A stretch of 38,728 nt of DNA from Gnetum montanum. Its lineage: Eukaryota; Streptophyta; Gnetopsida; Gnetales; Gnetaceae. The notes below the pieces were generated by a model. It was given only the letters and a program-made list of their open reading frames with translations, was not told where the DNA came from and searched no databases. A program made the translations under genes and the position numbers. Positions 18,381-29,870 of this stretch are shown here, piece by piece. Location of the stretch: the NCBI GenBank assembly GCA_015680685.1, contig MNCI01027100.1:39137-77864 (forward strand), written 5' to 3'. Each line of letters opens with the position of its first letter. Position 1 is the first letter of the stretch.

Positions 18381-20985
18381 GATTAGAGAATTTTCTAGGA
18401 AGATGGCTAGCTTTAATCCAATTAGTGATGGCATGGGTTAACATAATAGTGTGCATTAAGTGTGGTTTTTGGTTCAAAGGAAGCTCTGAAGATTCAAATG
18501 ATGATAAGGTATTTGGATAATTAGCCACTTGTGGTTGTAAGGACTTAGCTGGGTTGTTGGTTCTAAAAAAATGTCTCTTCTTTGATCGGTTGTTCGAACC
18601 AACAGTAGGTTAAAGATTGACAGCCCTTGTAGTGTTATGTTGTTGTAGTTGGGTAGGAAGCTCACCCTACATAGTTGGAGTAGATGGTAACAAAGCTGAT
18701 GGTGGAAGAGATGCAGACAGATGAAAAGGATAGTACATATGTGAAGCATCACCCCTAGAATAAGAAGTTCTATAGTATTCGGGGGTCTAGTAATGAGGCT
18801 GAAAAGCGACATGACTAGTAGATTCACGTGGAGAGATCAATTGTTGAATGTAATACCCGTATGGATCAGATTGATGGTAAGTGTATTGTTGATGTGGTGG
18901 TGGCATTCCCCATGATTGTGGGTGTTGCCATTATTGATATTGTTCATTCAGTTTTGGTGGAGCTCCACTCAGATAATATGTCAAGGGTTGGTGGTACTGC
19001 CTTGGGTTACCTTAAGGATAAGGTAACCTTCTGGGTGCTTGCCATCTATTTAATCGTGGGTTTAGTACATACATCCCAAACTCTTACAAATGTGACACCA
19101 TTGGGAAACATCCCTTAGGATGGTCATTTTTGTTAATCTCACATCCACCATCATCGTTCGTGTCCAAATCCACAACTTCTTCAATAATAGTAACCTTGCC
19201 CTTACCCTTACCCTTGTTACATGCATACTCAGCTTCTTTCTTTTTCCTTCTCTCTCAGTCACTACTTTGTTCTCTAGACTCCTCTACTACTTTTAGGATA
19301 GTTTGAAATTTTTTTTCTAGGGAGTTCCACATTTGATCCACCTTTGCTAATACTTTTGATGGAAATTTTTGAATGGGTAAAGTCTTTCTATTCACCATCT
19401 CTTCAAGTGGTGACTCTTCTTCACCTTCGCAAAATCTAATTTCCTTCTTTCCGAGGGAAGGATCTCTATTTCACTTCTCTGCACTTTCTCTTTTCCTCAA
19501 CTCACCTTCCTCCTTGGCAACTTGCTCCAACACTCTTTGTATTTGATGGGCTCTAAGCTCGGATAGCCTTCCTTGGGCATAAGTCACAAGGGTTCTTCGC
19601 GTTTCGTACCTAAGCCCATCTACGAGATGGCGTAGTTGATCCTTCTGTGAGTAACCATGGCCAGGACAACAATGTAACAATGAATAATATCGGCCCATGG
19701 TAGCATCCAAGGATTCATGTCCTCCTTGTTTCCATCATTGGATTTTCTTATGCAGGTTGGACACTTGGGAGTATGTTTGATACTTATCATTGAATAGCTC
19801 CAACATGGTACTCCATCGATGAATGGATTCTGGTTCTAAGGACTAATACCAACTTTCTGCTTCCTTGATTAGTATCCACGAAAACAACTTTAGCTTTTTC
19901 CACTTGTTTTCTATATTCTGCAAGGCACATGTGTCATGGAATGCTTACAAATGGTTTTGAAGATCAGCATTGTATCCCCCTTCAAATTGTGGGATGTTAT
20001 TCATGTCTAGTCTTTTGATCCTACTGTCTTTCTGGTGCCTTTTTGGAATCCTAATGGCCTTTGTTATATCTAACATACTTCAAGTGGCGAGTAGGGGTTC
20101 ATTGTGATGATTCTGTCCATGGCGTCTATGATGCCTATGGTGTTCCCTACTCTTCCTTCTTTCATGATGTGTCTCTTTAGAATGTCCTTTCCCCCTTTCT
20201 CTACTATTTTACCAATGATTTATATTTTGCTTACCATCATCCTGATGGTCTTTCCCTTTGTGATTGTGTTTAGATCCCGAAGGAGAGGGGGAAGAAGATG
20301 ATGAAGGTGAAGAGGAAGGAGGACTAGCACCATGATAGCGCCTATCACCTTCTTTTTGATGGTCACAGCCTCGGTCATAGTTACAATCGGAATGTTCATC
20401 ATTGTTATGTGTTCATGTTCCTTTTTCAAAACCTTTATGTCCATTGGTACCAGAACCTAGATTATAAATAGTTGAGTGAAGATTCTGGTACCCAACTCCT
20501 TGACCGAAGTCATAGAGAGGAACATAGTTTTGTGGAAAACCTCTTGAGATAGGTTCACCACCATCATTTTCACTTAGGACATATGGGACATCCTAAGACC
20601 ACTTCCCCTTCATGGATTCATAATGTCTCTTCTATTATATATCCCTCTGGCATTGTGCCTTTGTGGATCAATAATCTCTCAAATCTTGCTTATGCACAAT
20701 GTACTCTAACTATAAGTGCTACATACCAATTCGTGTGAGAGCATGATGAAGCATGCTTAGGATTGAGCGATCAAGATGTAACACTATGTTACGTTCTAAA
20801 TCATGCCATCATAGCTATTCATCCTGGTGGAGGATAAAGGTAAAGTTTGGTACATACTCATCAGGATGAGTGTGTACCATGTGAAACTGTTAGGGCACTA
20901 GCGAATCATCATGTGCACCCCGCCTCCGATTATTCATGGTGTTGGACCTAGTCGGTGAAGCACTCTCATACGAAGAAGGAGACAT
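18381..20985 (-). pseudogene. Gag of element A
   Basis: The start ATG is at 20985-20983 (MSPSSYESASPTRSN), 115 bases after the primer site, matching D's start MSSSSHKSTSPPRTN. Gag, protease and the beginning of RT share one frame, so this family makes one Gag-Pol polyprotein. Conserved gag core: RLDMNNIPQFEGGYN, WSTMLELFNDKYQTYSQVS, and GHGYSQKDQLRHLVDGLRYE to AKEEGELRKRESAEK (19710-19471). The zinc knuckle near 19105-19143 has lost its second Cys (CEIN for CEIC). A Pro/Tyr/Gln-rich tail follows (19060-18480). Between N-terminus and core is a His/Ser/Lys/Arg-rich low-complexity part (about 20450-20100). Several stops make it a pseudogene. Confidence 0.85.
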
Positions 20986-21100
20986 GGTTGATTATTCAAT
21001 GTACAATTACCTTTTCTGGTGATTGTAGGATAGTTAACTCTAAGGGTTCGTTCCAAGGACTAAAAGATTTCCTAAGTTCTAATCAATGCACAAACAAGAA

Positions 21101-21120
21101 AGTCCCCAGCAATGGTGCCA
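21101..21120 (-). other. Primer-binding site of element A (tRNA-Asp type)
   Basis: In A's sense: TGGCACCATTGCTGGGGACT, one base after the LTR end. It differs from the tRNA-Asp complement by three transitions, and shares CATTGCTGGGGACT with D. Confidence 0.88.
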
Positions 21121-21121
21121 A

Positions 21122-21976
21122 TGATGAGTGATGAGGTATCCCTACGCCCAACCATACGAATACAAGCATTCACGTGCAATCTGGTCAAAATTCGAGGATT
21201 AAGTACTTATGCGCCTATGCAGAACAAGAATGAGTTATGTAGTCATTGTCTTCCCAAGCTTACTTGTAAGGCATAATTGTATGGTTAAGCAAACTTGAGG
21301 CGTATGATTTTTATGATTTTCTTTTATATTTTCTATCCTAGTCTCCTAAGTATGTGTAATGAAAATATTTAATTAACTAATGGGTTTTGCAACTCTAATG
21401 TGAATCAAATCTTAACACCAACATCTGTTCCCACTCTCCAGACACATCTTGAACCAATGTAACACTACTAGGATTACCAAATGCTAATCGTTACTAGGTT
21501 ATCAAGTGTTCCACATATGCTCGAAGTGGTCATGCTGAGTGTGCTAACTCATTGGTAATTGATAATTAATAATTCTATAAAATAAAATTAATTAACTATT
21601 GAAAGCATCAAATAGCAGTAAATAACATGAAATGCAATAATTAAGCTATTCTAAATGTTGCAAGGTTTATCATAGGTTCGTCTTTATTTTTGAACATAAG
21701 GTGTGCTCAGGTACACAATGTTCAAATAAAGATCCGTTCACCCTATGACTCCTACTTCGAGCACTCAGAAATAATTCTAACTCTAGAATAGAAAAACTGC
21801 AAGATTTTAGCTAAGGGACTAAAAAACTAATGCCCAAGACCAAGCACCCCTGTCTCTTATTTATAGGCAACGAGATAGGTTCCAACATCGTGTGTCTGAT
21901 ATTGAGGATCCAATACCGATATCATGGATCCAATATCGCGAATCTGATATCAGAGCACTTATTTGGTGACTCATCA
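21122..21976 (-). repeat. Right (5') LTR of element A
   Basis: 855 bp, the unbroken partner of 3172-3264 plus 12020-12869. On the + strand it starts TGATGAGTGATGAGG and ends GACTCATCA. TATA box on the minus strand at about 21858-21868; about four GATATC-type units at 21894-21952. Confidence 0.94.
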
Positions 21977-21981
21977 CTTAC
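21977..21981. repeat. Target-site duplication CTTAC, right copy (element A)
   Basis: Second copy of the 5-bp duplication; see 3167-3171. Element C sequence resumes here. Confidence 0.9.
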
Positions 21982-22926
21982 CATGGGAATTTCTATATCA
22001 ATTTCAAATAGACTTGGAGAAGATGGGATACAAAGGTATTTATAATCAAAAAGGTTCTTGTGAAAGTTCTTCTTTTGAGCCATACAAATTAGCATATTGG
22101 AGAAATTACAACATGGACAATTGTGCAATCTTTTATAAAGAAGCCAAGTTGAATGGGTACAAAGATTTGAATGGAGTTTAGAAAATATGATTTTTGAAAT
22201 TCTAGAACTTCAAGCGATGGAAAAGAAAGAACAGTCAAGATTTTGAAAAAATCACATAGCCCTAGTAGTGATTTTAAAAGTTCATCTATTAGGAAGATGT
22301 GTATGTATGGTTAACACACATTTAATTGCCAAACCAACACATTCAGATGTTAGACTTTTTCAAGAAGCATACTTGATCAAGCAAATAAAAGGAAGTTTGA
22401 AGAAGAAGTTATTCCTAAATTGTACTAATCCATTCCATTTATTCTTTGTGGAGACTTCAATGAAAAAGTTGGAAGTAGCATTTATCAATTCTTAAAATAT
22501 GGATCTATAAAGGAATCTTTGGATGATGAACTTGACTTGAAAAAGATGTTTCCACCAATTCAACATGCAATTATATTAGCTAGTGCATACTCTGCTTACT
22601 TTGAATCTTCAGTAGATAAATCAGACTCTAGAATTCAATAGCAGATGATGTTGATGGATAGCACTCATCAAGAACCACAATTTACAAATTATTCTACAAT
22701 GATTAATGAGGATGGGTCAACAACATTCTTCATTGAGACTTTGGATTATATTTGGTATGATGCCTAATTCTTTCAAGTTACGAAGTTACTAGAGTTGATT
22801 TCCAAAGAAGAAGTTGAGAAGAATCAAGATCAAGCTTTGCCATCCTAAACAAGACCATCTGATCATATACCACTTATGGTAGAATTACAATTACTCCCAT
22901 CAATTCGTAAGATTGACCAAGATTAA
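21977..22926 (+). pseudogene. CCR4-like EEP nuclease, 3' part (captured by element C)
   Basis: It continues 2946-3171 in frame: LPWEFLYQFQ, LEKMGYKGIYNQK, then DNCAIFYKEAKL, which match the CCR4 segment around the 'DGCAIFYK' motif. After a frameshift near 22175: EKKEQSRF, IALVVILKV, VNTHLIAKPTHSDVRLFQ. After a second shift near 22420: ILCGDFN (catalytic Asp and Asn, 22450-22461), FIETLDYIWYD, LLELISKEE and SDHIPLMVEL (catalytic Asp-His, 22858-22866), ending at TAA 22924. Thus the whole EEP catalytic domain to its natural C-terminus is present, with about two frameshifts and several stops. No introns are evident. All recognised active-site residues survive, so the copy probably decayed after capture. 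An Angel-type relative is an alternative family assignment. Confidence 0.86.
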
Positions 22927-23309
22927 GAAGTATCTCACTCTGACTTTTACTTGATGATCTTATTATTTTATTTATAGTCTAATTTATATTTCAATTAGAT
23001 TAATAAAATATCTAAGGAAATGCAAGTTGGAAATAAAGAATTTGCCCTCCCTTCACTTGGATAACCATATATGAGTTGCACATTATGTGACCCTGGTTAG
23101 AATTGGTGATTAGTAGTTGGTAGATCTTTAATTCACTTCTTATTTAATTTTCCATATAATCTTTCTCACATATATCTTATTTGTAGAATAAGCAAGAAAT
23201 AACTTCAAGTTCAAAGGAGAAATCAAATTATTGGAGCACAGGATCATGAAAGAAAGCATTGGAGCTAGAAATGATAGAGAACATAGATTCGTTCAAGGAT
23301 GAACAAAAC
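22927..23309 (+). other. Non-coding tail of element C
   Basis: AT-rich sequence between the captured gene and the polypurine tract. It may contain the captured gene's 3' UTR. I see no gene here. Confidence 0.5.
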
Positions 23310-23323
23310 CTAAGGGGGTAGAT
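23310..23323 (+). other. Polypurine tract of element C
   Basis: CTAAGGGGGTAGAT sits immediately before the LTR start TGTCACATCC, as expected for plus-strand priming. Confidence 0.85.
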
Positions 23324-23915
23324 TGTCACATCCCCATTCCCAAGTAATGTGGTTGCCTAATGAAGATGGTGTTTCTTCATAACAAATGTTATTATTATCT
23401 TAACAAGACTTGAAAGGGTAGTTGTGATTAAGAAATGTAAGGGCATGTTGTAATAAGGGACGTGTCTCTTGAGGTAACTTTTGGAGATTTGATTAAAGGC
23501 ACTTATACCTAAGGTTAGAGGTCATGCCAGCAAGGGAATGGCAGAGCCAGTACTGGCAAGTCATGGGGTGGTGAAGCCAGTATAGGCAAGTCACAAGAAG
23601 CCAGGTGAAGCGAGACAGGAAGTGAACTGGCCAGGTTATAGGCCTAACCGTGGTAGTAGTGCTAGATTTCCTCGAAGGGATAGATGAAAAAGGAGGAAAA
23701 CCCCAAGGAACACTCTCAAAGCATGATCCAGATATACTTTTTCATACTAATAAAACATTCTTTTCTTTCTTTTTCTACATTTTTCCTATTATTTCCTTTA
23801 TACATAATGCTAAATATCACTTATATTTCGCATTGGTATATTTTTTTTGTATGAATAATTTCTAATATATCATATATTTGATGTTTGGCATGACATTCAA
23901 GGATGGGATGTCACA
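23324..23915 (+). repeat. 3' LTR of element C
   Basis: 592 bp, complete, TGTCACATCCCC to GGGATGTCACA; pairs with 1-596. The next five bases, CTTTA, would be the duplication, but the matching left flank is outside the window. Confidence 0.93.
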
Positions 23916-24795
23916 CTTTATTTATTATTATGCATCTGTCACCCATTCACATTATTGGCATCAAATAGGTAACAGATTTTTAAGTCCTTAAGCGATTGAC
24001 AAGACTGTCTAAAGCACCTTAGATCTTTTAGGCTCGTAGATCTTGAGGTTGAACTATTTTGTACAAGGATTTTTAGTCCATCATTACAATTTTTGTAGGT
24101 TTTTTTCTTGAAGTTAGAGTTAGTTTTGAATGCCTGTAGTGTGATGGATATTATTTGTACGAAATCTCCCTTTGAGTGGATTATTCCTGGACATAGTTCA
24201 TGTACAATAATAAAGATTGAGATTACTCTTCATCATTGAAGCATCTCACATAGAATAGATTTAATTTTTGATATTTTTTACTATTACTATGTCATTTAAG
24301 TTTTCCAAGTCATTTAATATTTCAAAGTTTAGTAGTAAGATGGAATAAGTACGACTAGTTTTAAGCATAAAGTGTAATTGTTTGGTAACCTAGTAGTAAC
24401 TTTGCTTGATTCTCTTAACAGTAAAGTTGCTTGTTAATCCTAGTAACAGTTACATTAGCCCAAGACATGTACAAAAAATTAGGAATAGATTCTTATCACT
24501 ATAGGTGAGAATAGTTTTACATTTTTATTGTACTTAGAGATAGGATTTACATTCATATCCATTATGTTTACACTTAACATAATCTAACCCTATCAACATC
24601 CTTTTATCATATGTCTCACTAAGAGTTAAACCATAAGTTTTGCACCTCGCTAACTCTAAGTGGAAAGATAATGATCAAAAACTTGTTATTGACTCACTAG
24701 TATATTTGTATTGTCCTTCCATAGATTACAATTTGGTTGCACATGAACACTTGTAACTTGTGTGGTTAAGTGTTAGAATTCTTTACCACTCATCA
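23916..24795 (+). repeat. 5' LTR of element E (left boundary unresolved)
   Basis: It ends TTTACCACTCATCA before a decayed primer site, and from about 24110 it aligns with B's LTR (AGTGTGATGGATATTATTTGTAC; AATAAAGATTGAGATTACT; later TGTGGTTAAGTGTTAG). No clear TG start or GATATC array is visible to the left, and it abuts C's LTR. C may therefore have inserted into this LTR, leaving the rest outside the window. Confidence 0.7.
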
Positions 24796-24796
24796 T

Positions 24797-24814
24797 TGGT
24801 GTCATTGCCAAGGA
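24797..24814 (+). other. Decayed primer-binding site of element E (tRNA-Asp type)
   Basis: TGGTGTCATTGCCAAGGA differs from B's perfect tRNA-Asp site by five changes, all C-to-T or G-to-A. Confidence 0.8.
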
Positions 24815-24958
24815 TGTTTCCATGTTTGCTAGTTAGTTACTCTTACATAATTTTTTGTATCAAGTATCACAAAGCCTATTTTTCACATTTAGGATAATTT
24901 TTCAAAGTACACACATAATTAAGCATCAGCCAAATTTCAAATAGCTTTCATATCCAAA

Positions 24959-26674
24959 ATGAAATCTCCACCTCTAGTAGTCTTAACAAAAGTAATGATA
25001 GAGACTATAATGAAGAACATTGAAGTGTACCAATGCAAACAAGAATCTCATCTACTTATATTGATCCTTTGTATCCTAATTTTACATTTATTTTTGACTA
25101 AGATGAACAGTTAAAATTAAGAGACTTACAGGGCAACATTGGCTTGCCACTAAAATTCTTAGAACCATCCATGCTCTAAGAAACCCTCAAGTCAAATCTT
25201 GACCATGCACTAGAAGGTTATCATGTCACTAAAACATGACCAGGCCATATTGGTTGACAAAGTCTCAAGTAAGAAGGGATGCTATCATGGTAGCAAAAAA
25301 TAAGTAAGAGAAAGAAAAAACTACACTAAATAAAATTATCCCTATAGAGAAGGAAGAAATGCCACATAATGTTGGAAGGTCTCATCATGCTCATAGGTCT
25401 AATCCTTAATCACCTATCACATGTGCAAAAAATTCAATGAAGACAAAGTTATGTTTAGCTCTTGCAAAAATTCCTGGAAGAGATGAGCCAGACTCTCAAC
25501 TTAGGGGGCATTTAAGGCCTTAAACCTCCAATAGAGCTAGAAGAAATGAACCCAAGAGTCATAAGAGGAGAACCAGCACATCGTTCTTCAACTCTCACAT
25601 CCTCTTCATCACACTCATCAATAGATTCTAACAAGAGAGAACGGAAAACAAGGGATCTTATAGCGAAAGGGGAAGGGAGACATCCTAAGGAAGTAGAAGA
25701 TGATGATGAAGATAGATAAAGAAGAATCAGTTATGAGAGAAGAGAGCATCATGAGCATTGAAGAGGTCATCACTACAAAAAATTTTATGAATTTCAAGAA
25801 TATGAATAATCCCTATTGGCTACTCACAACATGATCAACATCATGGAAGCAATATATATATCAACTAGACATTTAAGGGATAGTTTCCCCAAGTTTGAAG
25901 GAGGATATAATGCAACATTGCAACATCACCTCCAAGCCTTCCATGATGCTTGCACTGTATAGAACATAGAGAATGATTGCTAGAAATTGAAGTTGTTCCC
26001 GAGAACACTCATAAAGAAGGCAGAGAGCTGGTATAGATCCTTAGAACCAAAATCAATTTGAAGATGGAGTACCATTCTAGAACTTTTCAACATTAAATAT
26101 TAAACATATTCTAGAGTGTCAAATTTATGAAAACAAATCCAAGGATGAAAACAAAGGAAACTTAAATCCCTTGATGCAACAATGGGTAGATATTATTCAC
26201 TATTACATAGATGTCTAGGTCATGGATTTTCCTAAAGGATGCAACACATCATTGATGAGTTCAAAAAAAAAACAAGATAGACCCTTGGAATCTATGCCTA
26301 AGATAGATTATCAAAGATGAAAGCTCATCAAATTCAAAGGTTACTAGATCAAGTGGAAAAAAAAGAAGGAGAGATGTGCAAAATAGAATTAGCTAAAGAA
26401 TACAAAGAGACCCTACTGTCAAAAAAAGAGATGTGTAGATATGTAAATGACATTGCAACAAAGGTAGAGAAACTATGAGATTCTATGGATGAAAATTTTG
26501 CAATAACACTTCAGATAGTAGAGGAGAGAACTAAACAAGCCTTTAATAGAGATAACAATAGGAAGAATAAGAGGGATAATGAATGTAAAAATTATAAAAA
26601 CAAAGGAAAAGTTGCTATAGTAGAGGAAATTATGGACTTAAGTTCTAAAAATGATACTGGTTACAGAGTGTACT
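24959..26674 (+). pseudogene. Gag of element E, main part
   Basis: Heavily decayed. The N-terminal YIDPLYPNFTFIFD and RDLQGNIGLPL match D's gag near 32980-33080, and a likely start is ATG 24959. The core is recognisable: FPKFEGGYNATLQHHLQAFHDACT, LFPRTLIKKAESWYRSLEP, SLDATMGRYYSLLHRCLGHGFS and KAHQIQRLLDQVEKKEGEM. Many TAG/TAA/TGA stops replace Gln, Arg and Trp codons. It breaks off at GYRV (about 26670), where the zinc knuckle should begin, because of an unrelated insertion. Confidence 0.82.
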
Positions 26675-26940
26675 AATAGGAATGTCGAAATGAATGTGCT
26701 AATGGATAAACATATGGGGCCCCCAAGAATGTTAGGGTACCTGAGAAGGATTTAAGGCATGTTAAAACATGTTTAAAAGGGCAATAATGGTGTGTTTCCA
26801 GCCTGCCTAACGTGTTTATATCTTTCCCAGTCTACAGTGCCAGACGTTGTGTTGTGTATCCCAGTTAGTGGTGCCAGTGTGTGAATTTTTTGTCAATTCT
26901 TTAGACAACCTCAGGGTTGGGGCCCCCCTGAATATGAAAT

Positions 26941-27015
26941 GATTCTTGGATGCAAAAATTCTTGGGTGTGAAACTTCTTGGGTGCGAAACATCTAGGGTG
27001 CAAATGGGGTGCAAC
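26941..27015 (+). repeat. 16-bp tandem repeat TTCTTGGGTGCGAAAC
   Basis: Four to five imperfect units, consensus TTCTTGGGTGCGAAAC, in direct succession, becoming shorter at the right end. Confidence 0.75.
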
Positions 27016-27352
27016 CGTACAGTTGGTGGGGTGAGGTTAGAACTGTCTAGGCATTAAGCATGCATAACACGTCTCATGTTTCTTGGTAGGCAGTATCTAA
27101 AGCCTCAAGGCCTCAAGGGTTGTGTCCTAGGGTGGCCCTCCATTCTGGGGCCCCCCATTGTCGACCAATGAGCTAATGTTTGACTAAGGACATATATCAT
27201 GTTGTCATACCCTAGATCTCATTGTGAGATCCAACACTCTATAATCAACACCTGAAACCTTTACGGGTAATTGTATAGAAGATTAGCTTTGGGTTTTCAA
27301 TGTAAATTTTCAGGGAGATGGTTGTGGTTGACTAAGACTCTGAGGTGTGTTA

Positions 27353-27374
27353 ACATATATATATATATATATAA
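27353..27374. repeat. (AT)n microsatellite
   Basis: An uninterrupted AT dinucleotide run of about 10 units ending at ATAATTG. Confidence 0.9.
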
Positions 27375-27422
27375 TTGTTCATCTATATAAAGAGTGGTAG
27401 GAAGTGGGGGGCATTTTTTTGA

Positions 27423-28100
27423 TATTTTCCTATTATATTCCACTTACAAGATTTTGGGACATACATACTTAATCCAAAATTCATCAAAAAGAAAATGCCC
27501 AAACAATTACCTTATCTCCAAGGTAATTACAAGCAATCCTATCAAGAACCATATCATCCAAGTGGGGCTTATCCTTAATCACAAGAATAGTACCAACAAC
27601 AATGGCAACAATCATAGTTGTGGGGGATGCTACCACCAAGGCAACTATGTCTAGCATCCTATATCTTTAGGAAGTACTTCTATTCATGCTTCTTCTCACT
27701 ACTATCTAGCTAATTACCATAAACCTACAACCCCATGCAAGGAGTCACAACCTCACACATCTCAACCAATAGTAGGTCCATCCTAGTAAGCTTCCAATCC
27801 ATTACCACCCATGCCACTACCTACGATCCAAGGAGAACTACCAGCAGTATTGTAGCAAAAAGCTACTACTAGAGCAATTACTACATAAGAGGACATCACT
27901 AATACAAGTGAACAAAGATCTAGGAAATGTCCCTTCTTCACAGAATGTCCAAAAATAATTTGAAGGATAGGAACAGCATCTAATTCTGCTCCTTCCATAC
28001 TAAGTCCTCAAGATAGTACTAAGGTTCTAATTTCAGCAGAAAAGAACCTAACAACTATTATTTTCACATAAACAATAATACAGTTGATAATGACATAAGC
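27423..28100 (+). pseudogene. Gag tail of element E
   Basis: It continues gag after the insertion: FGTYILNPKFIKKKMPKQLPYLQGNYKQSYQEPYHP, matching A's and D's LNPRLN...RLPYPQGN segment, followed by Gln/Pro/Tyr/Ser-rich low complexity with stops. ORFs in other frames (27394-27654, 27783-27998 minus) are shadows. Confidence 0.7.
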
Positions 28101-29050
28101 ACTTCCAAAGAAATGAACAGACCCAAGAAGTCCTTTAATCTATCTCCAAATATCATGACGTAAGCCATGTAAAGCTCTATTAGATTTTGGGTCAAGCGTG
28201 AATCTCATCTTTCAAGACATATATTAGTTTTGGAATTTACCTCCATTAAAGAAATGCAAAATCTAACTAGATCTAGTTAACTAGTCTATTGCAATTCCAC
28301 TTGAATAAGTGGAGGATGTGATAACCACTATAAGTATCTAGTCCTATCCTACTAATTTTCTTGTTATTCATGTGGGAATGAATAAAGGTGTTTTTCCTAT
28401 AATTATGAGGACAACATGACATAGTACCATGGATGCTAAGATAGAAATCATGAACTTATCCTTGGAAATCTCTAAGAAGGATGAATCTAGAACTATTCAA
28501 AGATGTAGAGTTCCATGTATCACATATAGCGATAATTGCTACAATTGCATGCAAAAAGTCTAGAAAACAAGACAAGGTACCAACCCAACATGCAAATGAT
28601 GTGTTGAAGATATGTGTACACAACAGTGCCTATATGCAGCAGCCATAAAACAAGAAACCTAGAGGTTGATCAATGAAGAAAAGTCAAAATCAAATATATG
28701 CATTAAACTAATTGAAAAAATTGCAAGTGTCTATATAGAAGAAATTTGAAAATGGAGCAAATATGAAGACAACCTCCCTTCACCAAAATTCCACAAGATG
28801 AAGATGTTGAATGGGGAAAATTAGATATATGAGATAAGCATGAACCAAAATTACTAGAATTAAAAGCCTTACTAGATGCACTTGAATATGCTTTCTTAAA
28901 TAACAAAAATTTGGTAATTATAAATGTCAAACTTGATAAAGAATAGAAGAGAAGATTGTTGGAACAATGAAAAAATGGCCAACTACATTTGCATGGTCTT
29001 ATAATGAAATTATTCGCATTGATCCATGAATTTGTCGACACCTTATCTAC
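28101..29050 (+). pseudogene. Protease and linker of element E
   Basis: ALL-DFGSSVNLIS (catalytic triad D-S-G read as D-F-G at 28183-28191), WNLPPLKKCKI, YPTNFLVIHVG and VFPIIM match A's protease in order. Next come VPCITYSDNCYNC and the linker toward RT (PSPKF, IASVYIEE), with frequent stops and shifts. Non-functional. Confidence 0.75.
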
Positions 29051-29870
29051 ACCGATCCAACTATTAAACCATACCACCAAACTCAATGAAGATTGAACCT
29101 AAAACTCAAGGAAGTTGTTAAGCAGGAATTATAAAAACTACTAAAGGAACGGTTAATCTATCCTATTGTGGCCAATGAATGGATTAGCTCATTGGTCATT
29201 TTCCCTAAGAAGGGCAACAAGTGGAGGCTATGTACAGATTTTTAACTATTGAACATGAAAACATTCAAAGATCATTTTCCTTTACCATTTTTTGACTAAG
29301 TTTTGGATACTATTCTGGGACATTAGTATTATAGCTTTCTAGATGGATACAGTGGATAAAACCATACCTGTATCACACCAGAGGATCAAGAGATGACAAT
29401 GTTCACTAGCCCATGGAGAACGTTTACATAAATATAAATGCCATTTGGCCTATGTAATGATCCTACAAAGTTCCAAAGGTTTGTTCCTAGCATCTTCGAG
29501 AAATAGATTGGTAATGGAGTTGAGATATTTATGTACAATTTTATACTTATGAACTTAATTCAAGCAAGCTTTGGACCATCTAGAACAAGTTTTAAAATGA
29601 TGTGTTGAAATAAATTTAAAGCCCAATTAGTAGAAAAGTTTCTTAATGATCCAAGATGGCCTAGCTCTAGGACACAAGATATCCCTACAAGGATATAGAG
29701 GTAGATCTAGATAAAATCAAAGTCATCCAAGATATTATAGAAGATTTATTGAAAAATTTTCAAAGGTTTCATACTACTTGTTAAACTAAGAAAGAAAGAT
29801 GCACCATTCTAGTAGTTTGAACAATGTGAGAATACATTTGAGAGCTTGAAGTAAAAATTAATTGAGACAC
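29051..29870 (+). pseudogene. Reverse transcriptase of element E
   Basis: Recognisable, in order: HLIYTDPTIKP-like entry (29040), KLLKERLIYPIVANEWISSLVIFPKKGNKWRLCTDF, HFPLPF, SFLDGYSG (29332-29355), FTSPWRTF and MPFGLCN. The FMDDF motif has become F-M-Y-N-F (29528-29542): both catalytic aspartates are lost. Frame changes and stops are numerous. Confidence 0.82.

Larger units (their letters stand above)
26675..27422. mobile_element. Unclassified insertion in E's gag
   Basis: About 0.75 kb interrupts E's gag, which resumes with FPIIFHLQDFGTYILNPKF at about 27424. The insert is GC-richer than its surroundings. It holds three GGGGCCCC(C) blocks (about 26717, 26919, 27146), a short tandem array and an (AT)n run. 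It could be a solo LTR (TGTACTAATAGG to GTGGGGGGCA fits TG..CA), but I see no target duplication and no coding sequence. A TATATAAAG-like box is near 27384. Confidence 0.5.

Noticed and set aside
28703-29086. 127-codon minus-strand ORF
   Set aside because: Antisense of E's decayed linker to RT; the + strand shows the pol similarity.
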